The notes below the pieces were generated by a model. That model ran no database searches, was not told where the DNA came from, and saw only the letters and a list, made by a program, of their open reading frames with translations. 64,000 bases of DNA, taken from positions 1 through 64,000 of the forward strand of contig JAUZSE010000023.1 of the NCBI GenBank assembly GCA_030949725.1, given 5' to 3'. Below, piece after piece: positions 1 to 10,085 of the stretch; positions within the stretch are counted from its first letter, which is position 1, and every line of letters starts with the position of its first letter. The stretch comes from Sulfurovum sp. (GTDB lineage: Bacteria > Campylobacterota > Campylobacteria > Campylobacterales > Sulfurovaceae). The position numbers were made by a program, and so were the translations under genes.

Positions 1-1
1 G

Positions 2-1231
2 TATATTGATGAAGTTGGTGGCATAGCTGGAGAGACGATCACAGAAGATGCTGAAACTGCTATCAAGCTTCATGATAAGGGATATAAGAGTGCTTATATC
101 GATGAACCCATGGTTCGAGGGCTCCAAGCTGAAAGTTTTGCATCTCTCGTCATCCAAAGGGTTCGTTGGACACAGGGGATGGTTCAAATATTTTTACTCA
201 AAAACCCTTTTCTCTCTAAAAACCTCAAATGGTATCAAAAACTCAGCTATACAAGTGCTAGCTTTTTCTGGTTTTTTGCCTATTCTCGTATCATATTTTT
301 GTTGGCACCTCTCCTTTTTCTCTTCTTTGGTTTAAGAATTTATACTGCAAATGGGGTGGAAATGCTTGCGTATGTCGTACCACATATATACATGGCTATC
401 TCGATGTCATTTTTTATTTATGGAAAAGTACGCAATCCATTTTTTAGTGAACTCTATGAGACTGTTTTGTCTTTTTTTACACTTCCTGCCATCGTCTCTA
501 CTCTTTGGAGCCCTCGTCATCCTACATTTAATGTTACACCAAAAGGGGAAGAACTTACAGAAGACTATGTCTCTGAATTGGGTATTGTATTTGTAGTAGT
601 GTGTGGTATGATTGTGCTTGGATTTATAGCAGCAATCTATAGACTTATATATTATCCATTTGAGTATGAAATTATTTTAGCTACAACAGCATGGAATCTT
701 TTGAATTTTATATTGATTTTGGCAGCGATAGGGGTAAGTAGCGAGAAAAAAGAGTTACGAGGCAATATTAGAATTCCACTCGATAGAGAAGTATCTGTTT
801 TCGTCGATGGGATACAATTTGCTGGGAAGGTTATGGATATTAGTGAAGATGGTATCAGAATTTTACCTTTAGATGATGATTTTACAGAAAAGCTTTTGAA
901 AGAGTCTGGGCATATTGATATAGAGATACATGATATTGAGGGGAAACCTTTTAGTGTAGCCGCAGATTTTTTACGATCATTTGGCTTTGGAAGCAATTAT
1001 ATTTTTATTTATCAAGATATTTATCATAATATAAAGATTCGCCAACAACTTATACATCTTGTCTATGGAAATACAACAAATTGGAAACACTATGAAGATC
1101 AAAAACCCATTATGAGACCCATGCAGAGTTTTATATATATAATAAAACAGAGTATACAAAATGCAATGTTCAAAGAATCATTTGCTTTGACTTATAAGTT
1201 CTTCAAACACAAAATCAAATCAAAAGGTTAG
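2..1231 (+). CDS. bcsA: Cellulose synthase catalytic subunit BcsA, C-terminal part
   Basis: This is the C-terminal part of the inner-membrane family-2 glycosyltransferase that polymerises UDP-glucose into beta-1,4-glucan; its start lies before the window. In the frame from base 2 the TED motif is at 41-49 and the QxxRW motif (QRVRW) at 155-169, followed by hydrophobic helices to about 750. A PilZ domain closes the protein, with RxxxR (RGNIR) at 758-772 and DxSxxG (DISEDG) at 836-853. In this family these residues bind cyclic di-GMP and relieve autoinhibition, so c-di-GMP control is expected. bcsB starts two bases after the stop and bcsZ and bcsC follow. The visible part is intact, but with bcsB and bcsC broken downstream its product may have no working export route. 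Confidence 0.93.
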   Translation, partial: YIDEVGGIAGETITEDAETAIKLHDKGYKSAYIDEPMVRGLQAESFASLVIQRVRWTQGMVQIFLLKNPFLSKNLKWYQKLSYTSASFFWFFAYSRIIFLLAPLLFLFFGLRIYTANGVEMLAYVVPHIYMAISMSFFIYGKVRNPFFSELYETVLSFFTLPAIVSTLWSPRHPTFNVTPKGEELTEDYVSELGIVFVVVCGMIVLGFIAAIYRLIYYPFEYEIILATTAWNLLNFILILAAIGVSSEKKELRGNIRIPLDREVSVFVDGIQFAGKVMDISEDGIRILPLDDDFTEKLLKESGHIDIEIHDIEGKPFSVAADFLRSFGFGSNYIFIYQDIYHNIKIRQQLIHLVYGNTTNWKHYEDQKPIMRPMQSFIYIIKQSIQNAMFKESFALTYKFFKHKIKSKG

Positions 1232-2421
1232 AAATGAAATATTTTATATACAAATTTATACTATTTTTTAGTATTATTATAACACTTGAGGCATCCACCT
1301 ATAAGGCAATTGAGAAATTTGACAACGGTGATGGTACAGAACGGATCAGAATCTACTTGAACTATAACAATCAGCATCTCCATACCAAAAGGCTAGGTGG
1401 TGATGATGGGCGGTTCAACATTAACCTCCCTATCCCTGACAAGTGGGAGCTTCTGGATGTCTCTGGCTATATCAAATATACCTCTTCTTTGTTAATGCTT
1501 GATGAACATTCATCTGCTACGATTCTTTTGAATGATGTTGTTATCGATCAGTTCAAACTTTTTTAACGGACAAAAACAGGTATTATCTTTAAAGTTGATC
1601 CGCTTCTTTTTGGTAGATACAATAAATTCACTTTTCAAGCTATACAGCACTATACATTACAATGTGAAGACCCGTCATCTAATCAACTTTGGACAGATAT
1701 TGATCTCAAAGAGAGCTATATTGATTTTCTCGTTCGTCCCAAACCCATAGATGAAAAGATGGCATCCTTTGATACGAGAATTTTTGATAAGAAACAGTAT
1801 AGAACCACCCCCATGAACTATGTGATAAACAATACAGACGATACAGTACTCAAAAATTATTCACTCTTTACAGCTGTTGCATCTACGCATTTGAAATATA
1901 AAATAGAACGCATCGCTGTATCTTCTGATATAAGCAAAACGATGCACAATATTATCATCGCACCCAAAAAGGAAGCAAGAAAAGTACTCAAAGCATTGGA
2001 TGGATACTATCTTTTTGACCAGAAGCCTTCTTATGCTCTTCATTTTAATTCAGAATCTTGCAATAAATCTACAGATAATTTCTCTCTCAAAAAAGATGAG
2101 AACAGTTCAAGCTCTTATGCCCATTTCAATGGAGGATTTATTAAGATTCCCAAGAATAGTACAGTAGAAAAAAATACTATTGCAATGTGGATTCGTTCTG
2201 ATATTCAAGAGGGAGAGAAGTTCCTTTTGGTACAAAAGACTATGCACTTATGCTCTCAGAAAGTAGCATAGGATTCTCTAGTGCTACAGATAACCTTTTT
2301 GGTACAAATATTGCGTTAGAAGATAATAAGTGGCACTATCTTGTAGCTACCTTCTCCAAAAATGGTCTCAATAGCAATACATTATTTGTAGATGGTCAAG
2401 AGTTACAACTTGAACAGTTAA

Positions 2422-3700
2422 GGACTAAAACATAAATAAAACCAAATTACTAGTACTTTTTAGGAATAGCAACATAATTCCAAAGTGGTAAATGTATATC
2501 AAAGATAATTTTCATATTCTCTTTAAAGCCCTCTGCATATTTTCTTTTTGTATGAAATACCTTATCAAGAATAGAACTAAAAACTTTCAATCCTGTAGTC
2601 GTTTTAGTTTGTGCAATAAGGGTATTTACTAACTCTACACTTGTAAAAATGACTCCTTGTAAAGCTCTTGTGATATGAGGGAATAGGCGATGTTCTATAG
2701 GATTATACTTTGATGTATAAGGAGGATAATGAGCAATACGAATTTCAATTTGTAATTCCTCTGATAACTTCTGTAAATCTTCTTTAAAAATATAGTGACG
2801 AGAGCTATTACTGCCCCCACCATCGCACAGTAGTAGCAGTTTATCATGTCCTTGATATTCAATATATCCATAATTTAACCACCAATTTTTGATAGATTCA
2901 CAAGCAAATTCACTGGTATCAGCACTTGTCCCTATGGTAATATAACCAATATTTAGGTTTATATCATACAGCCCATAGGGGACAATTTTTCCCTCTGCGT
3001 AAGAAGGAAAATCATGGTCTTTAACTTTAATTATCTCTTGAGTATACAGTTTACCTTCTCGGTATAAATTTCCTAAAAACTCTTTTTTTTACATCCATAC
3101 TCAAAACAGGATTCCCCTCTTTCTTATATTCTTCTTTTAGTTTTTCAATATTTTTAAATTGCTCATCTCTATTTGCAACATCTACTTTTCCTGAAAGTGT
3201 TTTAAATGCTTGTCGCTTACGAAAATGATGTTTTTTTAAGAGTTGTTTCACTATATCCACATCAACTACAAAACCTTTCTCTGACAATCTAGTTTGTAGC
3301 TCTTTCCGTGATAAATTTGTCCACTTTATCGTCTCATCCATCGGTGAACCTGCTGTACTCTCTGCGATAACCTCTAGGAATGCTTCGTCTAAGCCTTCTC
3401 TTGTGAGCAATATAGACTTTCTTCCTCCTCCCTCTTCTCTTTGTCTTTTATTATCTTTATCTAATTCTGTTCTTAACTCTTTTTGTCCTCTTGACACACC
3501 ACTATAGTCACATTCAAAGATTTCGCATATATAGCTTATCCCTCCATGACTTAATTTGGTTGCTTCTATTCCTGCGTAGCGTCTTCTGTCTTTCTCTGAT
3601 AAACTTTTATATAGATTTAGCATTTGCTCTTCTATTTCTTTTGGGTACTTTTTCATAAATAGTATTTTAGCTTATTTTGGGTTTGTTTATCTTGTTGTCC
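2422..3700 (-). mobile_element. Insertion sequence of ISAzo13 type, copy 1, inserted in bcsB
   Basis: The element is 1279 bp, begins GGAC and ends GTCC. Its ends form imperfect inverted repeats: over 23 bases from 2421 and from 3701 inward, 18 match. The 3-bp target TAA is duplicated at 2419-2421 and 3701-3703. Removing the element and one TAA continues the bcsB frame (tta aga ggg atg gct) with no loss. A second copy lies at 10085-11361. I find two substitutions and two homopolymer-length differences between them (T8 against T7 near 3083-3090, T7 against T6 near 3231-3237), so transposition was recent. The family assignment rests on the transposase motifs. Confidence 0.9.
2450..3656 (-). pseudogene. 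ISAzo13-type DDE transposase, frameshifted (copy 1)
   Basis: The reading frame runs 200 codons from ATG at 3656, then shifts in a T8 run at 3083-3090 and continues to a TAG at 2450-2452. The second IS copy has T7 there and is open through this point, so the intact product would be about 401 residues. It has a long N-terminal helix-turn-helix/linker region, then D188 (SMDVKK), D278 (CDGGGSN) and E321 (NPIEHRLF). This DDE set, with the H-Y-P-P-x-T-S-K-x-N-x-I-E-H context, is what I know from the ISAzo13 group (formerly placed in ISNCY). If the extra T is real, copy 1 makes no active transposase alone. Confidence 0.85.
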
Positions 3701-4202
3701 TAAGAGGGATGGCTACTGAAGTAGATACGGAGTTAGAGACATATTTCCATATAGCATCACGCTCCAATGATGATACTCAAGCTTTTCATGGTGACATAAA
3801 TCACTTGTATCATTTTAATAATCTTTTAACTAATAGCTTTGCTCAAAAACTCTATAGGACTGCATCTTTATCATCGTAAAAAAGAATGAATGGAACGCTT
3901 TTTATTGATGAAAAAATTTCACATGATGTCAATATTATCCAAAATCCTTTTCATATAGAAAATGCTATTGTTGTAATAGCTCCAAAAACGCAGATAAAAT
4001 AGAACAGTGCATCACGGCACTCTATAAAACCGATCTCATACTATATAAGCAAATAGGATTAGATATAAACAAAAGTACCATCCCACCGCCTGCACAACCC
4101 TATACTGCAAAAAGGTTTCTTCCCTTAGATCAAAAGATTTACTTCAAAGAACTTGGCTATAGCACGACACTACTCAAAGGACAATATCCATCAAAAGTAG
4201 TT

Positions 4203-5360
4203 TTGGATTTCAAAGTCTATCCTGATAATTTTTTTGATAGTAGTGATCAGATGAAATTAAGCCTTCATACTGTTTTCCCTACTGTTGTGCGTGATGATTC
4301 TGTCGTCAATATCTATCTCAACCAAAAATTTGCAAAACAGATTGATATCGTAAGGAGTGCTGAGGAAAGTGAAAGCAAAATAGATATAGAAAACCTTTTC
4401 GATTGGGATTCGCTTATGGATATGCCTGCGTATCTTGTTGGACAAGGATACAATAGGCTTTCTATTGATTTTTCACTCATTCCTAAGAAAGAGAATTTTT
4501 GTGAAGTATTCAATACTGAAAATCTTGTAGCTACACTCCTAGATGACTCTTACCTTATCTTGCCTAAGGCTGAAAGATGGATTGAACTTCCTTACTTGCA
4601 ATTGATTCCAAATTCATCTTACCCTTATTCTATCTATCCAGATCTCCAAGAAACGACGATTTTACTAACAAACAAATCACTCTCGACTATTGCAGCTTCG
4701 ATGAATTTTATCTTTTATCTAACACAGCAGATTGACTCATATCCTTACTATCTCAACATAACTAATAAAGTAAATAGTAAGACCAAGGTATCTCATATCA
4801 TAGCATTTGGAACAGTCAAAGATAAACTAATGCAAGATTTAAGTCAAGATGCCCCTCTTGTAATCAATGAGGATATCGCAGGCAGAACATATCCATTTAT
4901 TGAAAAATTTGTTGCATATAAGAATATTTTGGATGAAGAGAGAACCCAAAAATATTCTTTTAGAAACAGTACAATTGAGAAAAAGGAAGTGAATACTAAC
5001 CTTGTCTTGCAAATGATACGCTCACCCTATGATACACAGAAGACCATTATGATGGCAATAGCTGATAATGACAAATGCTTAGAAAATGGTATCTTCTCAA
5101 TTTTTCAAGATAAAAATAGAGGTAAAATCAAAGGAGATTTGCTCATATATAACTACAAGAGCGAAATTGCAAAATCATTCAATGTGAAAGATAAATACAT
5201 TATTTCAGATCTCAATTGGCTCGATACGATCAGCCTTGTGATTGCTGCTAATCCACTGCTCTATCTCTCTATGCTATTTTTAATACTCATTATAACAACC
5301 TACATACTGAGAAGTTTTTTATTGAGATTTAAAGAGGAGCACCATAAAGATGCTGAATAA
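4203..5360 (+). pseudogene. bcsB: BcsB C-terminal fragment (open reading segment)
   Basis: This is the longest uninterrupted piece of the broken bcsB gene, 385 codons from a TTG. The same frame is open upstream to about 3993, so the TTG is probably not a true start. The segment holds the second carbohydrate-binding beta-sandwich (residues about 1-150, with a VNIYLNQKF strand typical of BcsB), the second flavodoxin-like region, and a single C-terminal transmembrane helix followed by a basic, cytoplasmic tail. In BcsB the C-terminal helix docks on BcsA, so this fragment alone lacks the signal peptide it would need to reach the periplasm. Confidence 0.75.
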
Positions 5361-6336
5361 AATTCTGATAATTGTGCTATTAACTGTTGCACTCCAAGCT
5401 GATTGGGATGAGTACAAAAGTCGTTTTGTCCAAAGTGATGGACGAGTAATTGACAAAAAAAATGGAAATATCACACACTCAGAAGGGATAGGGTATACAC
5501 TTTATTTTGCTTATAAATTTGATGATGATGAAACATTTGACAAAGTTTATGGCTGGTACAAGCAGAACCTTAGTAAAAATAGCCATGGACTCATAAGTTG
5601 GAAATGGGGCAAAGATGAAGAGGATACTTGGCGTGTTCTTGATAGTAATAATGCTACAGATGGAGATTTATGGATAGCCTATGACCTCTTATTGATGGCA
5701 AAAAAGAGAGGAGATGATAGTCTTAAAGAAGAGGTGATCTCTATTATAAAAGCAATTGAAAAACATTTGATTGTTCGACAAAAAGAGAAACTATTTCTAC
5801 TTCCTGGCAAAGAGGGCTTTCAAGAGAAAGGTAAGCTTATAATTAACCTCTCTTATTATCGTTTTGATATCTTTGATGCTTTTGCAAAAGAACATCCAGA
5901 TGGATTATGGAGAGATCTTGCAAGAGATGGAGAGTGGCTCCTCCATCATTCTCTTTTTACACCATTGAAGCTCCCCTCTGACTGGATCTCGATAGATGCA
6001 AACTTGACGGTTTTTCCTTATAAAAACAAAACATTTGGTTATGATGCTATTCGCATTCCTCTCAATATTTTGCAAAGCAGACTTCCTACTAGAGAGAGTT
6101 TACTACAACCTTATAGAGATTATGTAGGGATGATGAAGGCAGGAGATATGCCACTGGGTACAGTCCAACTAGAAAAGGGGACGATTGGGCTTTATGATTA
6201 TGGATATGGACATTTAGCTATTTATGATACGCTTTTACCGAAGCCAATTTTTTCTAAGAAATTAAAAATAATGATTGGGGATGATAAGGATGACTACTAT
6301 GCGTACGCTCTCTATCTTTTTACTATTCTTAAGTAA
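5350..6336 (+). CDS. bcsZ: Periplasmic endoglucanase BcsZ, glycoside hydrolase family 8
   Basis: The product is 328 residues with an N-terminal signal peptide (about residues 1-17, ending near LQA). It matches the GH8 endo-1,4-glucanase of cellulose operons: the HSEGIGYTL segment (residues about 43-51) supplies the catalytic-acid glutamate and NNATDGDLWIAYDLL (about 99-113) carries the aspartate typical of the family. BcsZ trims nascent glucan in the periplasm and is needed for normal cellulose output in several bacteria. Its start overlaps the end of bcsB by 11 bases, and the bcsC start lies inside its last codons, so the genes are translationally packed. No lesion is seen, in contrast to both neighbours. 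Confidence 0.9.
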   Translation: MLNKILIIVLLTVALQADWDEYKSRFVQSDGRVIDKKNGNITHSEGIGYTLYFAYKFDDDETFDKVYGWYKQNLSKNSHGLISWKWGKDEEDTWRVLDSNNATDGDLWIAYDLLLMAKKRGDDSLKEEVISIIKAIEKHLIVRQKEKLFLLPGKEGFQEKGKLIINLSYYRFDIFDAFAKEHPDGLWRDLARDGEWLLHHSLFTPLKLPSDWISIDANLTVFPYKNKTFGYDAIRIPLNILQSRLPTRESLLQPYRDYVGMMKAGDMPLGTVQLEKGTIGLYDYGYGHLAIYDTLLPKPIFSKKLKIMIGDDKDDYYAYALYLFTILK

Positions 6337-8083
6337 TTTATCACTTCTCTGTGCAAAGAAGGAAATACACTTTAGCTTTGAACTGCTCAAAGGTGATTCT
6401 AACTACAGAAGTATTATGCAAAAAAAAGCAGATTTATTAAATATAGATGGTTTTGATTGTGCTATTTTAGAAGAGGCAGACAAGCTCTCTCTTCGTTGTA
6501 ATGATATTTATGATATTAAAGAACTCACTTCTACGATGCAGAAGTTTAAAAAGAAGCAAATAAACTATACCCTGCTTCATCTGAATAAGAAAAACAGTCA
6601 AAAGAGTTCTAGAAAACTATTTCCTTTTTATCTAGGATATACCGCCTATGACAGAGGAGCGTATGAAAAAGCTGCCCATATTTTTAAACTGCATTATACC
6701 AAGGAAGATAGTCTCAAGCATGCAAAAGCGTATACACTTGCACTTTTTAAACAAGAAGCGTACTTAAAAGCACTGAAGGTACTGTCTCCTTATGCAGAGA
6801 ATCCTGAGACATCCAAGCTCTACAGAAGTATCGTCAAAACTTACTTAGATACCTTGATCAAACAAAAGAGGTATGCAGATGCCCATCGTTTGATAATAGA
6901 TACGAAATTAAGTACACTAGAGAAGAAAAAACTAGAATACAAGATAAACTACAAACATTCCCTTATGCTTAGTGGAGAGAAGAATTACAAAGAGGCAAAC
7001 AAACTTCTTGCTCCTTATGAAAAAGCGTATCCAAAATCCAAGAGACTCATGATTGCCAATATGATGGCTCTTTCATCAATAGAGTTTTATGACAATCAAG
7101 AGAAAGGTTGGGAAGCACTCAAAAGCAATCCGAAAGAGGCTCTGCGATATTTTTCAAAAAATTGTGAGACGAATGCTACAAATGAGTGCCAAGAGGGTAT
7201 GATGTATAGCTACAGCAAGATAGGTAAGCCAATACAATCTACTTTTTTGGCAAAAGAACTCTACAAAAAGCATCAAGATGATAAATATCTCAAACTACTA
7301 GTTCGGGACTATCTCCGAATAAAGAGTATAGATAAGGCTCAATTTTACTACACTCTCCTCAAGGATAAAAGAGGGATTGAGAATCCCAAAGAGGTGCAAA
7401 GAGTACTACTTGCAAATCGCTACCTCAAAGAGAAAAACTTGAAAGAGGCAGCACGTGCCATCAAAAAGATCTCCAATCAAAAGCTCAAAGCAAAGTTTAG
7501 TACTCGTCTTGATATACTTCGTAAAAACAGTGCAAAAGACAGACTCCTAAACTATAGTAGAGCCAAAGAGTATAAAAAATGTTCTGCTTTTGCTACAAAA
7601 CTTATACGATCGTATGGTGACAAAGATATAGATAGAATAGGCGGATGGTGTGCTTTCAATGCTAAGCAATACAAGGAGGCAGAAGTTTTTTTTGAGCGAA
7701 TAGTAGAGAAGGATGCAGAAGATGCAGACTTGTATGCTCTTGCCTTGAATGCAGAGAAATCTCATAATAATACAAAAGCGATAGAATCACTAGAACGTAT
7801 CAAAAATCCTTATCAAAAACCTGAACAAATCCTATCACTCTATGTGGATTTGGATCAGACTCGCAATGCCAAAGAGCTTTTGCAAGAGATGAAAGATTCA
7901 CAAGAACGTGATAGCTTAATTAGAAAGGTAAACAAAAGCAACAAGAAAGAATCACACATCCATCAAGTAGTTGGAGGATTCTCTTACTACAGAAATAAAG
8001 GTGAAAAAGGTGAAAACTATTTAGAGCTTACATCCATGCCATTAGATATCGGTTATCTCTCTCAAGATGGTCGATACTATTAG
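6299..8083 (+). pseudogene. bcsC: BcsC N-terminal fragment: signal peptide and TPR region
   Basis: This open segment encodes the signal peptide and the whole TPR-rich periplasmic scaffold, which in BcsC recruits the synthase to the outer-membrane pore. It ends at a TAG created exactly where the first repeat copy meets the inserted sequence (cgatactatt joined to ag). Repeated A/L/Y helices typical of TPRs run from about residue 110 (YDRGAYEKAAHIFKLHY) onward. Without the barrel it could at most be a soluble periplasmic protein. Bases 6887-8081 are almost identical to 8288-9480, and this copy is the one in the correct frame. Confidence 0.8.
6887..8081 (+). repeat. Direct repeat inside bcsC, copy 1 (1195 bp)
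   Basis: Bases 6887-8081 match 8288-9480. The left boundary is at cgtttgataatag and the right boundary at cgatactatt in both. By reading the two copies side by side I found only two differences, both one-base homopolymer changes (A6 near 6926 against A5 in copy 2; T6 near 7242-7247 against T5). Copy 1 keeps the bcsC frame. Near-identity means a very recent duplication or an assembly artefact. Confidence 0.9.
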
Positions 8084-8287
8084 GTCATTTTCATACAATT
8101 CCAAGCAAGAACAAAGCGAATAAATGTTTAAAATAATCTATGAAAATAGAAATTAAAGAATTAATAAATATAGAAATGACCCTAGAGATATTAGAAAGAT
8201 TGCCAGATTATAGAGTAACAAAAGAGAAGATAGAACATAACCAAAGAGATGTATTATTTGGTGTTTTGGTATGTAGTAGTGCATGGG
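8082..8287 (+). other. 206-bp foreign insert between bcsC repeats, possible transposase 5' fragment
   Basis: This sequence is not part of bcsC. It contains an ATG at 8140 that opens a frame of about 50 codons with the pattern LERLPDYRV...RDVLFGVLV, which resembles the N-terminal associated domain of ISAs1/H-repeat family transposases (I-P-D-x-R-V, then I-L-F). The similarity is short, so the family is tentative. The 58 bases before the ATG could be the left end of such an element. No inverted repeat partner or rest of a transposase is seen. Its right end coincides with the start of the second bcsC repeat. Confidence 0.45.
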
Positions 8288-8700
8288 CGTTTGATAATAG
8301 ATACGAAATTAAGTACACTAGAGAAGAAAAACTAGAATACAAGATAAACTACAAACATTCCCTTATGCTTAGTGGAGAGAAGAATTACAAAGAGGCAAAC
8401 AAACTTCTTGCTCCTTATGAAAAAGCGTATCCAAAATCCAAGAGACTCATGATTGCCAATATGATGGCTCTTTCATCAATAGAGTTTTATGACAATCAAG
8501 AGAAAGGTTGGGAAGCACTCAAAAGCAATCCGAAAGAGGCTCTGCGATATTTTTCAAAAAATTGTGAGACGAATGCTACAAATGAGTGCCAAGAGGGTAT
8601 GATGTATAGCTACAGCAAGATAGGTAAGCCAATACAATCTACTTTTTGGCAAAAGAACTCTACAAAAAGCATCAAGATGATAAATATCTCAAACTACTAG
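8140..8700 (+). pseudogene. Chimeric frame: transposase-like N-terminus fused to BcsC TPR fragment
   Basis: A frame starting in the 206-bp insert runs through the junction into the second bcsC repeat. Because repeat copy 2 lacks one A in the A-run near 8325, the foreign frame merges with the BcsC frame from LEYKINYKHSLML onward and stays in it until a second one-base deletion (T5 near 8642-8646), ending at 8700. The result is about 186 codons: 50 of transposase-like origin and the rest TPR. It has no signal peptide, so even if translated it would stay in the cytoplasm. I regard it as a by-product of the rearrangement. Confidence 0.5.
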
Positions 8701-9480
8701 TTCGGGACTATCTCCGAATAAAGAGTATAGATAAGGCTCAATTTTACTACACTCTCCTCAAGGATAAAAGAGGGATTGAGAATCCCAAAGAGGTGCAAAG
8801 AGTACTACTTGCAAATCGCTACCTCAAAGAGAAAAACTTGAAAGAGGCAGCACGTGCCATCAAAAAGATCTCCAATCAAAAGCTCAAAGCAAAGTTTAGT
8901 ACTCGTCTTGATATACTTCGTAAAAACAGTGCAAAAGACAGACTCCTAAACTATAGTAGAGCCAAAGAGTATAAAAAATGTTCTGCTTTTGCTACAAAAC
9001 TTATACGATCGTATGGTGACAAAGATATAGATAGAATAGGCGGATGGTGTGCTTTCAATGCTAAGCAATACAAGGAGGCAGAAGTTTTTTTTGAGCGAAT
9101 AGTAGAGAAGGATGCAGAAGATGCAGACTTGTATGCTCTTGCCTTGAATGCAGAGAAATCTCATAATAATACAAAAGCGATAGAATCACTAGAACGTATC
9201 AAAAATCCTTATCAAAAACCTGAACAAATCCTATCACTCTATGTGGATTTGGATCAGACTCGCAATGCCAAAGAGCTTTTGCAAGAGATGAAAGATTCAC
9301 AAGAACGTGATAGCTTAATTAGAAAGGTAAACAAAAGCAACAAGAAAGAATCACACATCCATCAAGTAGTTGGAGGATTCTCTTACTACAGAAATAAAGG
9401 TGAAAAAGGTGAAAACTATTTAGAGCTTACATCCATGCCATTAGATATCGGTTATCTCTCTCAAGATGGTCGATACTATT
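8288..9480 (+). repeat. Direct repeat inside bcsC, copy 2 (1193 bp)
   Basis: This is the second copy of 6887-8081, two bases shorter through one-base losses in an A-run near 8325 and a T-run near 8642. At its right end it runs on without a break into the barrel-coding part of bcsC at 9481, whereas copy 1 runs into the foreign insert. The arrangement is therefore upstream part, repeat, insert, repeat, downstream part. Confidence 0.9.
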
Positions 9481-10085
9481 GGTATGGAGAGATTGATTTT
9501 TTACATATTTCAAATGGGCATACAGTAAGTAGCGATGGCATAGAAGCTACTTTTGGTTTCAAGAGTGATGATTTTCATATAGAAATGGGTTTCACGCCTC
9601 TAGGTATGGAGGTATCACCTGCATTAACTGCTAAATTTTATACCCATTACAGTTGGAACCAATGGGATATCCATGGAGCAGTAGAGCAACAGAGCATTAA
9701 AGAGTCTTCTCTCTCTTATATTGGACAAAAAGTCAGCTATGCAGGAGAGAGATATAGGTGGGGTAGGATACTCAAAAGAGGGGCTACACTTGGCATAAGC
9801 TATGATGGAGATGCAACTTATTCGCTAGATCTCTTCTACTATCCTAAAATATTTGGCGAAAATATCATAGAAAATAGTGAAAAAAAGGTGTCCGCAAGTG
9901 CAATTTATCATACGACTACAGACTATTTCGCCTTTATGGATTGGGGAATGGTATTGATCTATGATGCATTTGAAAAAAACAGTAACTTTTTTACTTATGG
10001 ATATGGGGGCTACTTCTCTCCCGAGAAATTCTTGCTTGCAACTGCTGTAGTAGATATTGGTGACTATATTAGTGAAGATACTTAG
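8646..10085 (+). pseudogene. bcsC: BcsC C-terminal fragment: TPRs and beta-barrel, cut by the IS
   Basis: This open segment (about 479 codons) covers the end of the TPR region in repeat copy 2 and most of the BcsC beta-barrel domain. It stops at a TAG formed by the left end of the second IS (act tag gac). The barrel continues after the IS at 11365 in the same frame. Barrel features are alternating aromatic/polar strands such as FHIEMGFTPLGMEV (a G-x-T-P-L-G element conserved in the BcsC C-terminal family) and FFTYGYGGYFSPEKFL. It has no signal peptide. Confidence 0.78.

Larger units (their letters stand above)
1234..5360 (+). pseudogene. bcsB: Cellulose synthase periplasmic subunit BcsB, broken by an IS, two stops and two frameshifts
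   Basis: BcsB is the membrane-anchored periplasmic partner of BcsA that guides the glucan. The gene starts with a signal peptide and the first carbohydrate-binding domain, including a CEDP...LW segment near 1663-1692 that is typical of BcsB. Lesions: in-frame TAA at 1564-1566, loss of one base near 2219-2230, the IS at 2422-3700, in-frame TAA at 3877-3879 and loss of one base near 3985-3995. With these repaired the product is about 948 residues: first carbohydrate-binding domain, first flavodoxin-like domain interrupted by a LamG-like domain (about 2040-3850 including the IS), second carbohydrate-binding domain (from about 4100), second flavodoxin-like part and a C-terminal membrane helix (about 5224-5320). 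bcsZ overlaps its end by 11 bases. Some of the single-base lesions may be sequence errors; the IS is not. Confidence 0.85.

Noticed and set aside
2422-3700. IS630 family
   Set aside because: A TA target duplication and the IS630 D-D-E spacing are not seen; the 3-bp duplication and the CDGGGSN and NPIEHRLF motifs fit the ISAzo13 group better.
6887-9480. CRISPR array or tandem minisatellite
   Set aside because: There are only two long copies that encode protein, not short repeats with spacers. No CRISPR-like array was noticed anywhere in the window.
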